A DNA stretch of 64,000 nucleotides from an uncultured Christensenellaceae bacterium. Lineage in GTDB: Bacteria; Bacillota; Clostridia; Christensenellales; UBA3700. This document shows, one piece after another, positions 30,323 through 38,524 of this stretch. The notes under the pieces were generated by a model, which searched no databases, had not been told where the DNA came from, and was given only the letters and a program-made list of their open reading frames with translations. The position numbers and the translations under genes were made by a program. The stretch lies in assembly GCA_944383895.1 (NCBI GenBank), contig CALWRH010000009.1, positions 1 through 64,000 on the forward strand, read 5' to 3'. How positions within the stretch are numbered: the stretch's first letter is position 1; every line of letters begins with the position of its first letter.

Positions 30323-32610
30323 AAAAGTTTGCACTCGCAGGCAATCCGAACAGCGGGAAAACGACATTGTTTAACAGTCTTACCGGATCTACGGCTCATG
30401 TGGGAAACTGGCCGGGCGTAACGGTAGACAAGCGCGAAGGTATTTACAAAAAGCTTAAAGAACCTGTCGCGATAATAGATCTTCCAGGTATATATTCTCT
30501 TTCTCCGTACACACCTGAAGAAGTTATTTCACGAAATTACATACTTGACGAAAAGCCGGATTGCGTTGTGAACATTGTCGACGCGACCAATCTTGAAAGA
30601 AACCTTTATCTTACCACACAGTTGCTTGAAATAGACGTGCCTGTGATAGTCGCTCTGAATATGATCGACGAAGTACAGAAGGCGGGCGACAAGATAGACG
30701 CGCAAAAGCTCGAACAGAAGATAGGCGTGCCCGTCGTCGCTATATCCGCGCTGAAAGGCGACGGCATAGATCAATTGATGAAACGCGCTTACGAATGTTC
30801 TAAGGTTGGTCGCAACGCTAGGACGGTATTGGAAGGAGGTGCTCTTTCTCATCTTATAAGAGACTGCAGGATCGCTCTTGAAGGCGCAGGCGTTGAAAAC
30901 GCACTGTTTCATGCGGTCAAGCTTGTAGAGCAGGACGAAATAGAAACAAAGCAGCATCCGCAGGCGGCGGAAACTGTACAGAAGTTCAAAGAGACTTTTG
31001 ACGATGAAACTTTCGGATCAGACTTTGAGGCTATAGTAGCAGATTCGCGTTACAAATACATATCGCAGAATTATTCCAATGCGCTCATTCGCAGTGGTAA
31101 ATCAGGAAAAGAAAAGCTGACGCGCTCAGACAAGGCTGACAGGATACTAACTCACAGGATATGGGGTATACCGATATTTCTCGTTATACTTTTCGCGGTT
31201 TTCCATCTGACCTTTTCAGAAGATCTATTTTATTTAGGATCGATGGGTGCTCTGGGAAAAGACTGGGTGTCGCTTCAGGGTATGTGGGGCGAAGGAGTTT
31301 TCGGATCGGCAGAGGGTATAGCTTCTCCCGGTGTGATATTGTTTAATCTGCTTGATTGCATAACGTCATCGATATCCGGCGCGATATCAAGTGCGATGAA
31401 TAACGGTGGCGTAGCGCAATGGGCAACGGGACTCGTGGTCGACGGCGTACTTGGAGGATTGTTCTCTGTACTATCTTTTCTGCCTCAGATACTGTTGCTG
31501 TTCATGTTCTTTTCACTGCTCGAAGATTCGGGGTATATGGCGAGAGTCGCGTTTATCCTTGACAGGTTGTTCCGCAGATTCGGTTTGTCGGGTAGGGCGT
31601 TTATGCCGATGATCATGGGATTCGGCTGCTCGGTACCCGCTATGGCAAACACGCGTACGCTTGCCGACGAAAACGAAAGACTCGCAACCATAAGGGTAAT
31701 ACCTTTCTTCAGTTGCGGTGCGAAGTTGCCGATACTCACCGCCATTGCGGGAGGGATCGCCCAAATGACGGGGACGGGCAATGCGGACATTATAACATAT
31801 TCGATGTATTTGCTCGGAATTATCGTTGCTATATGCGCTGTGCTTTTGATGCGCTCGACAACGATGAGAGGAGAAGTTTCTCCGTTTATAATGGAGCTTC
31901 CTTCGTACAGGATTCCGCAGGCACACAGCTTGGTCATGTTGCTTTGGGATAAGATGAAACACTTTATCAAAAAGGCATTTACGATAATCCTTGCGTCGAC
32001 TATCCTGATCTGGTTTGTCAGCCATTTTTCTTTCAGTTGGGAGTATCTGTCCGACGAAAAAATGAACGAAAGCATACTTGCCGGTATCGGTAAGTTGATG
32101 CAGCCTCTGTTTACGCCCGTAGGATTCGGTTCGCAGCTCGGAGAGTGGGGCTGGGTGTTTGTTGTTGCGGCGATAACCGGACTTATCGCCAAGGAAAACG
32201 TTATTGCGACTTTCGGTACTCTTGCCACATGTATTACGGGGACCTTTGTCGCGGATGAAACGCTCGGCGGAGTGGATTCAGTCGCGCAGATGATAAGTGC
32301 GACAGGTATTGGAGTCCCTGCACTGATAGCGTTTATAGCCTTCAACATGCTTACCATACCGTGTTTTGCCGCAGTAGCGACGGCAAGGGCTGAAATGCCG
32401 AGCAAAAAGAAGTTCAATTATACGTTGCTTTTCTGGGTGGCAAGTTCTTACATCGTATCCTCGATGATATATCTTATCGGGCAATGGTGGTGGACTGTGT
32501 TTATCTGGGCAGGTTTGTGGGCAGCGGCAATCACTGTCGTGGTGCTTTATAATAAAGGCAAGATAAATTTCAGAATAAAGAAAAATAAAATTACCGACAA
32601 AAGGAGCTAG
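30319..32610 (+). CDS. feoB: Ferrous iron transport protein B
   Basis: Inner-membrane Fe(II) transporter (763 aa). The N-terminal G domain has G1 GNPNSGKTT, the G2/G3 region VGNWPGVTVDKREG and DLPGIYSL, and G4 NMIDE. The C-terminal part has two Gate motifs (FFSLLEDSGYMARVAFILDR; GFGCSVPAM) and about eleven membrane segments. GGAGG precedes the ATG, which overlaps feoA. It is followed by the FeoB-associated Cys-rich protein. Confidence 0.96.
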   Translation: MKKFALAGNPNSGKTTLFNSLTGSTAHVGNWPGVTVDKREGIYKKLKEPVAIIDLPGIYSLSPYTPEEVISRNYILDEKPDCVVNIVDATNLERNLYLTTQLLEIDVPVIVALNMIDEVQKAGDKIDAQKLEQKIGVPVVAISALKGDGIDQLMKRAYECSKVGRNARTVLEGGALSHLIRDCRIALEGAGVENALFHAVKLVEQDEIETKQHPQAAETVQKFKETFDDETFGSDFEAIVADSRYKYISQNYSNALIRSGKSGKEKLTRSDKADRILTHRIWGIPIFLVILFAVFHLTFSEDLFYLGSMGALGKDWVSLQGMWGEGVFGSAEGIASPGVILFNLLDCITSSISGAISSAMNNGGVAQWATGLVVDGVLGGLFSVLSFLPQILLLFMFFSLLEDSGYMARVAFILDRLFRRFGLSGRAFMPMIMGFGCSVPAMANTRTLADENERLATIRVIPFFSCGAKLPILTAIAGGIAQMTGTGNADIITYSMYLLGIIVAICAVLLMRSTTMRGEVSPFIMELPSYRIPQAHSLVMLLWDKMKHFIKKAFTIILASTILIWFVSHFSFSWEYLSDEKMNESILAGIGKLMQPLFTPVGFGSQLGEWGWVFVVAAITGLIAKENVIATFGTLATCITGTFVADETLGGVDSVAQMISATGIGVPALIAFIAFNMLTIPCFAAVATARAEMPSKKKFNYTLLFWVASSYIVSSMIYLIGQWWWTVFIWAGLWAAAITVVVLYNKGKINFRIKKNKITDKRS

Positions 32611-32614
32611 TTAT

Positions 32615-32812
32615 ATGGGCGTGCCGGAGATAATAATTATCGTATCAGCCGTACTGATCGTCGGCGGAGTAGCCGCATCGGCGATAGTGCGCAAATTGAA
32701 AGGGAAGAGAGGATGTTCCGGTTGCGGTTGTGCAGGGTGTCCTTATGGCTCGTCCTGCGGCGGCAGAAGGGAAAGGAAAAGGGATAATGATAAAAAACAA
32801 GATGTCGTATAA
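32615..32812 (+). CDS. FeoB-associated Cys-rich membrane protein
   Basis: Short membrane protein (65 aa) regularly found after feoB. One N-terminal transmembrane helix (EIIIIVSAVLIVGGVAASAI) and a cysteine cluster CSGCGCAGCPYGSSCG that may bind iron. It lies 4 nt after the feoB stop, at the end of the operon. Confidence 0.9.
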   Translation: MGVPEIIIIVSAVLIVGGVAASAIVRKLKGKRGCSGCGCAGCPYGSSCGGRRERKRDNDKKQDVV

Positions 32813-32818
32813 CGGCAA

Positions 32819-32916
32819 AAAAGAGAAAGCGAGGCTTTCTCTTTTTTTATTCGGTCAGATGCCTATAATCATGATAAGCATCAATTAATAAAAAGAGCCG
32901 CGTATATTCGCGGCTC
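32819..32916. terminator. Terminators of the feo operon (+) and rpsT (-)
   Basis: AAAGAGAAAGC/GCTTTCTCTTT with a T tract at 32819-32848 ends feo. GAGCCGCG/CGCGGCTC at 32895-32916, with T tract on minus, ends rpsT. Confidence 0.9.
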
Positions 32917-32935
32917 ACGTTTCAGTGCTATTTTG

Positions 32936-33208
32936 TTACTCGGCTTTCTTCAGATCGTCCAACTTCTTAGAAAGTCTGCCGACGTATCTGCTGACTGTAT
33001 TTGCATGATATACGCCGTCCAGTCTTGCACGATCGAGAAGAGATACGGTTTCTGCGAGCAATGCGGTAGCAGACTCTACGTTCTTTTCAGCAACTGCAGC
33101 TTCGAACTTCTTGATGCTGTTGCGGACGCGGGTGCGCTTAGCAGAATTGATAGCGTTCTCCTTTTTCGTAATCAAAACTCTTTTTTTCTGGGACTTAATG
33201 TTAGGCAT
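32936..33208 (-). CDS. rpsT: 30S ribosomal protein S20
   Basis: Binds 16S rRNA early in 30S assembly. 90 aa, all helical and basic: MPNIKSQKKRVLITKKEN, AKRTRVRNSIKKFE, and the conserved GVYHANTVSRYVGRLSKKL. GAGGGAAACT is the ribosome site. It lies back to back with gpr, as in many Bacillota. Confidence 0.97.
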   Translation of the reverse strand: MPNIKSQKKRVLITKKENAINSAKRTRVRNSIKKFEAAVAEKNVESATALLAETVSLLDRARLDGVYHANTVSRYVGRLSKKLDDLKKAE

Positions 33209-33429
33209 AGTTTCCCTCCATTTTCGTATTTGCTAAATTATTCTATCACAAGAAATTTGATAAAGCAATAAAAATCGTACAAATTTACGACTTTTTTTGC
33301 AATTATTTTTTAACGCGTTCAACTTGAGGAAATAATATAACGGCATACCCGTCGGATTTATCTCGATGACTATATCAAAATAAGTTAGCGCGACTTTTAC
33401 ATAAATATATGAAATCAAGAGGAAATCGG

Positions 33430-34134
33430 ATGCAGAATCTTATCATAGAGACGGACGAAATAAAAACGCTGAAAGGCAGAGAGTTTGAAAAGTTCGGCGC
33501 AGAGTTCAATTGTTGCGAGCTCAACGCAAAGCTTGCGGCGAAAAGCGGCAGAAGAGAGGGAAATTATATCACCGTGCAGACTTACGGCGATACGCAGATA
33601 TGCAAGTCGCTCGTATACGCTTTGCGCGAATTCGTAAAAAGAGGCAAAAGGGTGCTCGTTGCAGGCATGGGCAACGGCGACGTCGTTGCAGACGCTCTCG
33701 GCAGGAGAGTTGTAGAATATCTCAAAAAACACGAGCTTAAAGACAGCAGGATAAGCGTATTCGCCCCCGACGTAGGCGCGCTTACCAATCTCGATTCGGT
33801 AAAGCTCGTGCAGTCGGTATCATACGGGTTTTCGCCCGATTATGTCGTAGCGGTCGACGCGCTCGCGACTGCCCGCGCAGAAAGACTCGGGACGTGTTAT
33901 CAGTTTACAGACAGTTGTCTGAGACCTGGAGGAGGAACGGGAAAGGGTAGCCTTCTCGATTCTGCCACGCTGAAGACGAGGTTTATCGCAATAGGGGTGC
34001 CGTTCATAATTTCGATAAACGATCTTTGCAGATGCGGCGACGATAACGGTTATTACGTCCCTTACGACGCGGATAAGACGGTCGATATATGTGCTGAATA
34101 TATCGCAGAGGCGATATTTGAAGTGTTTTCTTAG
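33430..34134 (+). CDS. gpr: Germination protease (GPR), short form
   Basis: Aspartate-type protease that degrades small acid-soluble spore proteins at germination. Family motifs: VLVAGMGNGDVVADALG, FAPDVGALTNLDS, PDYVVAVDALATARAERL, RPGGGTGKG and IAIGVPFIISI. The protein has 234 residues against roughly 320-370 in Bacillus and many Clostridia, so it lacks part of the N-terminal and C-terminal regions. I chose ATG 33430 because AGAGGAAATCGG precedes it. Its presence supports spore formation. Confidence 0.87.
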   Translation: MQNLIIETDEIKTLKGREFEKFGAEFNCCELNAKLAAKSGRREGNYITVQTYGDTQICKSLVYALREFVKRGKRVLVAGMGNGDVVADALGRRVVEYLKKHELKDSRISVFAPDVGALTNLDSVKLVQSVSYGFSPDYVVAVDALATARAERLGTCYQFTDSCLRPGGGTGKGSLLDSATLKTRFIAIGVPFIISINDLCRCGDDNGYYVPYDADKTVDICAEYIAEAIFEVFS

Positions 34135-34166
34135 CATATCCTTGCCTCTTGAGCATAAGTAATAAT

Positions 34167-34916
34167 ATGAAAATCGCATTTCTTGACAGTGGCATAGGCG
34201 GACTTTGCGTTGCCGCAAAACTTTTTGAAAAGAGGCAAGGAGAGTTTTTGTATTATGCCGACAGCGACTATATGCCTTACGGGGCGCTTACTGAAAACGT
34301 GCTCAGAAATCATCTTAAAAAAGTGTCGGCAAAACTGATATCGCTCGGAGCTACCGTGATCGTGCTTGCTTGCAATACCGCTACGGCAGTCGCGATAGAC
34401 GATTTGAGAGAGGAATTTCCGCAAACGACTTTTGTAGGCACAGAGCCTGCCGTAAAACCCGCGCTGTGTTTTGACGGAAACGTTATAGTACTTGCAACGC
34501 CGCTTACGCTCAGACAAAAAAGATTTTCGCGTTTGCTCGCATCTGATGACGGTAGGAGATTTATAACTCCCGACTGCGGCAGGTTGGCGTACCTGATAGA
34601 ACGCGATTATCCCGATATTAAAGAGGCGTCGCAGCTTGTCGACGAGATACTCGAGCCTTATGCGGATTCGGATGCCAAAACGGTCGTGATAGGATGCACT
34701 CATTACACTTATCTCGAAGAATATATAAAAAGACGTTACGCTTTCAACGTGGTAAGCGGCACGGGCGGAGTAGTCAGACAGATAATCAGAGTTGCAGACA
34801 AAGGCTGTTTTTCGTCGCCGTCGCTGCTCAGGGTTTACAGCGGTATAAGTGCCGAACAAAGCGTGCTGCAGGACAGAGCAAAAAGGGTATGCAACGTCGA
34901 AGTCGCTCCGTTCTGA
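34167..34916 (+). CDS. murI: Glutamate racemase
   Basis: Produces D-glutamate for peptidoglycan. 249 aa. FLDSGIGGLCVA, the first catalytic Cys in VLACNTATA, the second in VIGCTHYTYLE, and YMPYG are diagnostic. The ATG at 34167 lacks a clear AGGAGG; an upstream TTG at 34149 is possible but adds residues not found in the family. It follows gpr by 32 nt and is probably co-transcribed. Confidence 0.93.
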   Translation: MKIAFLDSGIGGLCVAAKLFEKRQGEFLYYADSDYMPYGALTENVLRNHLKKVSAKLISLGATVIVLACNTATAVAIDDLREEFPQTTFVGTEPAVKPALCFDGNVIVLATPLTLRQKRFSRLLASDDGRRFITPDCGRLAYLIERDYPDIKEASQLVDEILEPYADSDAKTVVIGCTHYTYLEEYIKRRYAFNVVSGTGGVVRQIIRVADKGCFSSPSLLRVYSGISAEQSVLQDRAKRVCNVEVAPF

Positions 34917-34950
34917 TATAATTTAACAGACACGGACACGAAAAAATTAA

Positions 34951-34972
34951 CGGGGAGCATTTCTGCTCCCCG
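34951..34972 (+). terminator. GC-rich hairpin after murI
   Basis: CGGGGAGCA and TGCTCCCCG form a perfect 9-bp stem with loop TTTC. The T tract is weak (CGATTTT). Confidence 0.7.
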
Positions 34973-35115
34973 CGATTTTAGCTTTTGCTCGATAGAGGAT
35001 ATTTTATGACTGAAAGGTAGCTTTTTCTTTTGTACAGTACATACTATGCGCATATCGCATATAACGTTACCGCAAGAGTACGCGATTTTTACCGTGTAAT
35101 GATTTCGCTGGCAGC

Positions 35116-35745
35116 TCACGGCAGCGAAACAGACCCGAGCGGAGCGTTCGCGACCTCTGCGGGCAAGGATACCGTTGTCGAATTTACAGAGAAAAATTCG
35201 ACGCTGTAATATGACGAATACATATTGAAAGTCGCAATGAGAGAGTTGTTGTCGTAACGCAAAGTAAAATTCTTTACGGTATCGAATGCCGTCGTTGCCA
35301 TGACGTATCTGTCGTCGGCATAAGCCATGACCGTGTCAAAATTGTCGTACACGTATTGCAACAACGTCCTTGCGTATTCTTCTATCCCGTAGGCATCGGA
35401 GATCATTGTCGTGTATTCATCATAATCAGAAGCGGACATCGGCATTTTCGTCCAGTTACCGTAAGAATTTTTTCCGTACGCGTAATATGAGTTTCCTGTC
35501 GAGTCGAAATAATATTCGTCTGAAAAGTTGTCGTAAACGTCGCAAAAATAGATCGTGTTATCATCGGCGACGAATACCGTTTTGCCGTTGCATTTGACTG
35601 TAATGCTGTCGGCTTTGAGAACTCTGTTCAACATCTCTTTGCACGTTAGGTTTTCTTGTTCGGTTTCTTTTTCCGCACACGCGGTCAGACAAAACGTCAG
35701 CAGCAGCAACAACAAAGTGCAGATAACGATAATAGATTTTTTCAT
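35116..35745 (-). CDS. Small lipoprotein under XRE-repressor control
   Basis: Exported lipoprotein (209 aa) with signal peptide and lipobox LTACAEKE (Cys about 23). The mature part is Tyr/Asp-rich and beta-like (IYFCDVYDNFSDEYYFDSTG, FNMYSSYYSVEFFSVNS), not matching a family I know. AAGGAGGAGC precedes the ATG. Its promoter carries two copies of a 16-bp palindrome and is divergent from an XRE gene, so expression is probably repressed until a signal arrives. Confidence 0.75.
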   Translation of the reverse strand: MKKSIIVICTLLLLLLTFCLTACAEKETEQENLTCKEMLNRVLKADSITVKCNGKTVFVADDNTIYFCDVYDNFSDEYYFDSTGNSYYAYGKNSYGNWTKMPMSASDYDEYTTMISDAYGIEEYARTLLQYVYDNFDTVMAYADDRYVMATTAFDTVKNFTLRYDNNSLIATFNMYSSYYSVEFFSVNSTTVSLPAEVANAPLGSVSLP

Positions 35746-35763
35746 ATGCTCCTCCTTATTGTG

Positions 35764-35818
35764 TAGCACCAAGGTGCTACTTGCCAATAATAATATCACC
35801 ATAGTGCTAATATGTCAA
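35764..35818 (-). promoter_or_regulatory. Lipoprotein promoter with two 16-bp XRE operators
   Basis: On minus, TTGACA (35818-35813), 17 bp, TATTAT (35795-35790). Operator 1 TAGCACCAAGGTGCTA (35764-35779) is a perfect palindrome just downstream of the expected transcription start. Operator 2 TATCACCATAGTGCTA (35794-35809) fills the -35/-10 spacer. The two are 30 bp apart, three helical turns. Confidence 0.82.
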
Positions 35819-35846
35819 CGGAAAACGTAAAAAAAGGAGAGCTTAT

Positions 35847-36056
35847 ATGGAGATAAAAATAGACGAGAGAATAAAAGAATTGATGACAGAGCAGGGACTG
35901 AATCAAGTCAGACTTGCCGCAAAGATAGGCGTAAAGCAAAACACAGTCAGCGCCTGGGTGCTCGGCAAAAAAGAGCCTTGTATTTCCAGCCTCTGGGCGC
36001 TTGCCGATTTTTTCAATACTACGATCGACTATCTTGTCGGCAGGCAGGATTATTGA
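35847..36056 (+). CDS. XRE-family HTH repressor (69 aa)
   Basis: Single-domain Cro/CI-type regulator: RIKELMTEQGLNQVRLAAKI is the first part of the HTH, GVKQNTVSAWVLGKKEPC the recognition helix, and LADFFNTTIDYLVGRQ the closing helix. AAAGGAGAGCTTAT precedes the ATG. It lies divergent from the lipoprotein gene and very probably binds the two 16-bp palindromes between them. Confidence 0.9.
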   Translation: MEIKIDERIKELMTEQGLNQVRLAAKIGVKQNTVSAWVLGKKEPCISSLWALADFFNTTIDYLVGRQDY

Positions 36057-36109
36057 TATTGCGATGTACATAAGCAAAGGATCAATGCAAAGAGACAAGA
36101 CTTGAAACA

Positions 36110-36681
36110 CAAGGTGTCTCCACCGGGGGATTGCGACAGAAACTTTGTACGCAGAAAAGACATAGTGCGGGTGTGTCGCAAAGCTCTTACGAGCACGAAC
36201 GCGTCGCGCGAAAGCGGTTGGGTAATGAGAGAAATATAAGCTCCGCGTTCGCTACCGTCTGAGTAATGCAACAAAAAAAGCACCTGAAAACAGGTGACTC
36301 CACCGGGGGATTGCGACAAAAACTTTGTACGCAGAAAAGACATAGTGCGGGTGTGTCGCAAAGCTCTACGAGCACGAACGCTCGCTTGAGAGTTTTTTGC
36401 AAAAGAGGATTTGAGGTAGCTACGCGTTCGCTTTCCTTTGCGGAGTAACAAAAAACAGACACTCGATAAATCGGTGTCTGTTTTTTGGTGACTCCACCGG
36501 GGGATTGCGACAAAACTCATTGCAGATAGCGAAAATATCTGCATCGTGTCGCAAAGCTCTACGAGCACGAACGCTCGCTTGAGAGTTTTTTGCAAACAGA
36601 GGATTTGAGGTAGCTACGCGTTCGCTTTCCTTTGCGGAGTAACAAAAAAAGACACCCTGAAAAAAGGTGTCTTTTTTTGGT
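36110..36681 (-). repeat. Three tandem degenerate units, each ending in a tRNA-Glu 3' end and terminator
   Basis: Units of about 175-197 bp start near 36118, 36292 and 36489 in + coordinates. Read on minus, each has ACTCCGCAAAGG, CTCGTAGAGC, a stem TTGCGACA/TGTCGCAA with variable inner sequence, then CCCGGTGGAGTCACC, which is the 3' end of the adjacent tRNA-Glu. Two are followed by a terminator-like GACACC/GGTGTC hairpin with A and T tracts. The region has no credible protein gene. Origin unknown. Confidence 0.75.
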
Positions 36682-36753
36682 GACTCCACCGGGAATCGAA
36701 CCCGGGTTACCGCCGTGAAAGGGCGATGTCTTAACCGCTTGACCATGGAGCCG
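36682..36753 (-). tRNA. tRNA-Glu (anticodon TTC)
   Basis: Minus strand cloverleaf: acceptor GGCTCCA/TGGAGTC, D loop with AGCGG, anticodon stem ATCGCC, loop CTTTCAC, T arm CCGGGTTCGATTCCCGG. Discriminator A. CCA is not fully encoded. Confidence 0.95.
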
Positions 36754-36880
36754 CATAAAATTGCTTTTACAATATAATATAATCTTGGCAAATTGTCAAC
36801 TAAAAAATCGGGAAATACGAAAAATTTGTTTTTTGTTATCGCTTTACGGCGCGCGTGGCAATAATATATAATATCGGTAT

Positions 36881-37744
36881 ATGAAATATGCAGTAGTAGA
36901 TATTGGCTCAAACAGCGTAAGACTTCTGATAACCGACGGCGAGAGATCGCTGCTCAGAAGACTCGAAATAACAAGACTTTCTCAAGGTCTGAACTCAAGC
37001 GGTGTGCTTTGCGAAGAGGCGATGCAGCGCACGAGAGCGGCAATTCTTTCTTTTGATAAAATCGCAAAAGAGAATAAGTGCGACGAATTTTACGCGTTCG
37101 CTACCGAGGCGGTGAGGAGTGCGAAAAACGGCTCTGACTTTGCAGGTATGCTTAAAAAGGACGGCGTGGATATCGACGTGATAGCAGGAGAAGTAGAGGC
37201 GAAAATCGGCTTTATGGGAGCTTACACGTCAGGCAGAGTTGCTCTTGCCGATATAGGCGGGGCGTCGACTGAGCTTGCTATCGGTGACGATAAGGGTCTT
37301 ATATTCGGCAAAAGTCTGAAAGTCGGCTGCGTGAGGCTCAAGGAAAGTTTCGGAGAAAACGTGCAAAAATTGAGAGAGTATTGCTCCGAAAAGGTAAAGG
37401 AGTACGGAGCGGCAGGGATAAAGTTCGACAAGCTGTACAGCATAGGCGGATCTGCCTCCACGCTTGCGAGCGTAGACGCAGAACTCGAAGAATACGACGA
37501 AAAAACGCTGCATCACAGAGTGCTTTCTGCGGTAAGGATCGAGAATATAGTCGACATGATCCATAATACACCTATGGAAAAAAGACACCTCATAAAGGGT
37601 CTGGAAGACGGGCGCAAGGATATAATAGTAGGCAGCGGAATACTTTTGCTTTGTATTATGGAATATCTCGGTGTAAACGAGGTGATAAACAGCGAAACGA
37701 GCAATATAGAAGGATATCTGAAATACCGTCTTGCGCAAAAATAA
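36881..37744 (+). CDS. Ppx/GppA family phosphatase
   Basis: Exopolyphosphatase/guanosine pentaphosphate phosphatase family (287 aa), actin-like ATPase fold. VDIGSNSVRLLI is the first phosphate loop; ALADIGGASTELAIGD the second; YSIGGSASTLAS the third. Only the core two-subdomain part is present, without C-terminal HD domain, matching the short clostridial type. It degrades polyphosphate or pppGpp. Single gene; a weak GGTAT spacing precedes the ATG and the ribosome site is not obvious. Confidence 0.88.
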   Translation: MKYAVVDIGSNSVRLLITDGERSLLRRLEITRLSQGLNSSGVLCEEAMQRTRAAILSFDKIAKENKCDEFYAFATEAVRSAKNGSDFAGMLKKDGVDIDVIAGEVEAKIGFMGAYTSGRVALADIGGASTELAIGDDKGLIFGKSLKVGCVRLKESFGENVQKLREYCSEKVKEYGAAGIKFDKLYSIGGSASTLASVDAELEEYDEKTLHHRVLSAVRIENIVDMIHNTPMEKRHLIKGLEDGRKDIIVGSGILLLCIMEYLGVNEVINSETSNIEGYLKYRLAQK

Positions 37745-37841
37745 TGTCTTGATGGCGAATTTATAAAAATATCGTCAAACCTCTTGACAAAAGGCATTTT
37801 TTATTTTATTATAATACAGCATCAAGAAACGCGATGTTCGT

Positions 37842-37916
<75 letters not shown>

Positions 37917-37919
37917 TTT

Positions 37920-37996
37920 GGCGGCGTAGCTTAGTTGGTTAGAGCGGCCGGTTCATACCCGGCAGGTCATTGGTTCGACTCCGATCGCCGCTACCA
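37920..37996 (+). tRNA. Elongator tRNA-Met (CAT)
   Basis: GGCGGCG/CGCCGCT acceptor, D loop AGTTGGTTA, anticodon loop TTCATAC, T arm GGTTCGACTCC, encoded CCA. 3 nt after tRNA-fMet and probably in one transcript. Confidence 0.94.
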
Positions 37997-37997
37997 G

Positions 37998-38030
37998 AAA
38001 AGCTCAGGTCTTAACGATCTGAGCTTTTTT
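37998..38030 (+). terminator. Terminator of the tRNA-Met pair
   Basis: AAAAGCTCAG and CTGAGCTTTT with GTC/GAT extension, followed by TTTTTT. Confidence 0.9.
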
Positions 38031-38159
38031 GTTTGTCTATAAATATATATAATTAATTTAATCAATATAAAGTGCGTTTTGCAGAACACGCGGAGAGACC
38101 CCGTAGGTTTTTATTGTCTTATATAATTGCAAAATTTTAATTATTTTTTATAAAAGGTG

Positions 38160-38221
38160 TTGACAAATACCCTATTGGGGTATATATTGTATATAGAAAA
38201 TGAGATACCCCCTAAGGGTAT
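38160..38221 (+). promoter_or_regulatory. csoR promoter with two metal-repressor operators
   Basis: TTGACA (38160-38165), 17 bp, TATATT (38183-38188). Operator ATACCCTATTGGGGTAT (38167-38183) fills the spacer; a second, ATACCCCCTAAGGGTAT (38205-38221), lies at about +10. These G-tract palindromes match the CsoR class. Confidence 0.82.
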
Positions 38222-38231
38222 GGAGGTAAAT

Positions 38232-38516
38232 ATGGATTGCAAATTGCAGGACGAACTTTCGAAACAGATCGAAAAGAAACTCAACAGAATTCAGGGACAG
38301 GTCAACGGTATAAGCAAGATGGTGCTTGACAACCGTTCTTGCGACGATATCCTGACGCAGATAAGCGCGGTAAGGTGTGCGCTGGACGGCGTAGCCAAAG
38401 ACGTAATGTTCAACCATATCGGACACTGCGTAAAAGAGGGATTGGAAGACGGTAACTATGACAAGACGGTAGAAAATCTTGTCAGCACCGTTGGCAAATA
38501 CATAAAATCCAAGTGA
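38232..38516 (+). CDS. csoR: CsoR-family metal-sensing repressor
   Basis: Helical tetrameric repressor (94 aa) that releases DNA on Cu(I) or a similar metal. KLNRIQGQVNGISKMVLDNR is the family core; the metal triad appears as Cys37, His62 and Cys66 (NHIGHC), the Cu(I)-type C-H-C set. GGAGGTAAAT precedes the ATG. It is the first gene of an operon with the P1B ATPase, so it senses the metal exported by the pump and represses its own promoter. Confidence 0.9.
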   Translation: MDCKLQDELSKQIEKKLNRIQGQVNGISKMVLDNRSCDDILTQISAVRCALDGVAKDVMFNHIGHCVKEGLEDGNYDKTVENLVSTVGKYIKSK

Positions 38517-38524
38517 GGAAGACT

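Noticed and set aside
36110-36681. CRISPR array
   Set aside because: Units are about 175-197 bp, imperfect and carry terminators; no short repeat-spacer pattern and no cas genes anywhere in the window.
36050-36911. Several minus-strand open frames of 60-181 codons across the tRNA-Glu repeat array
   Set aside because: They repeat phrases such as RNPPVESP and QSPGGVT that arise from the non-coding units and run into tRNA-Glu. No start sites or domains.
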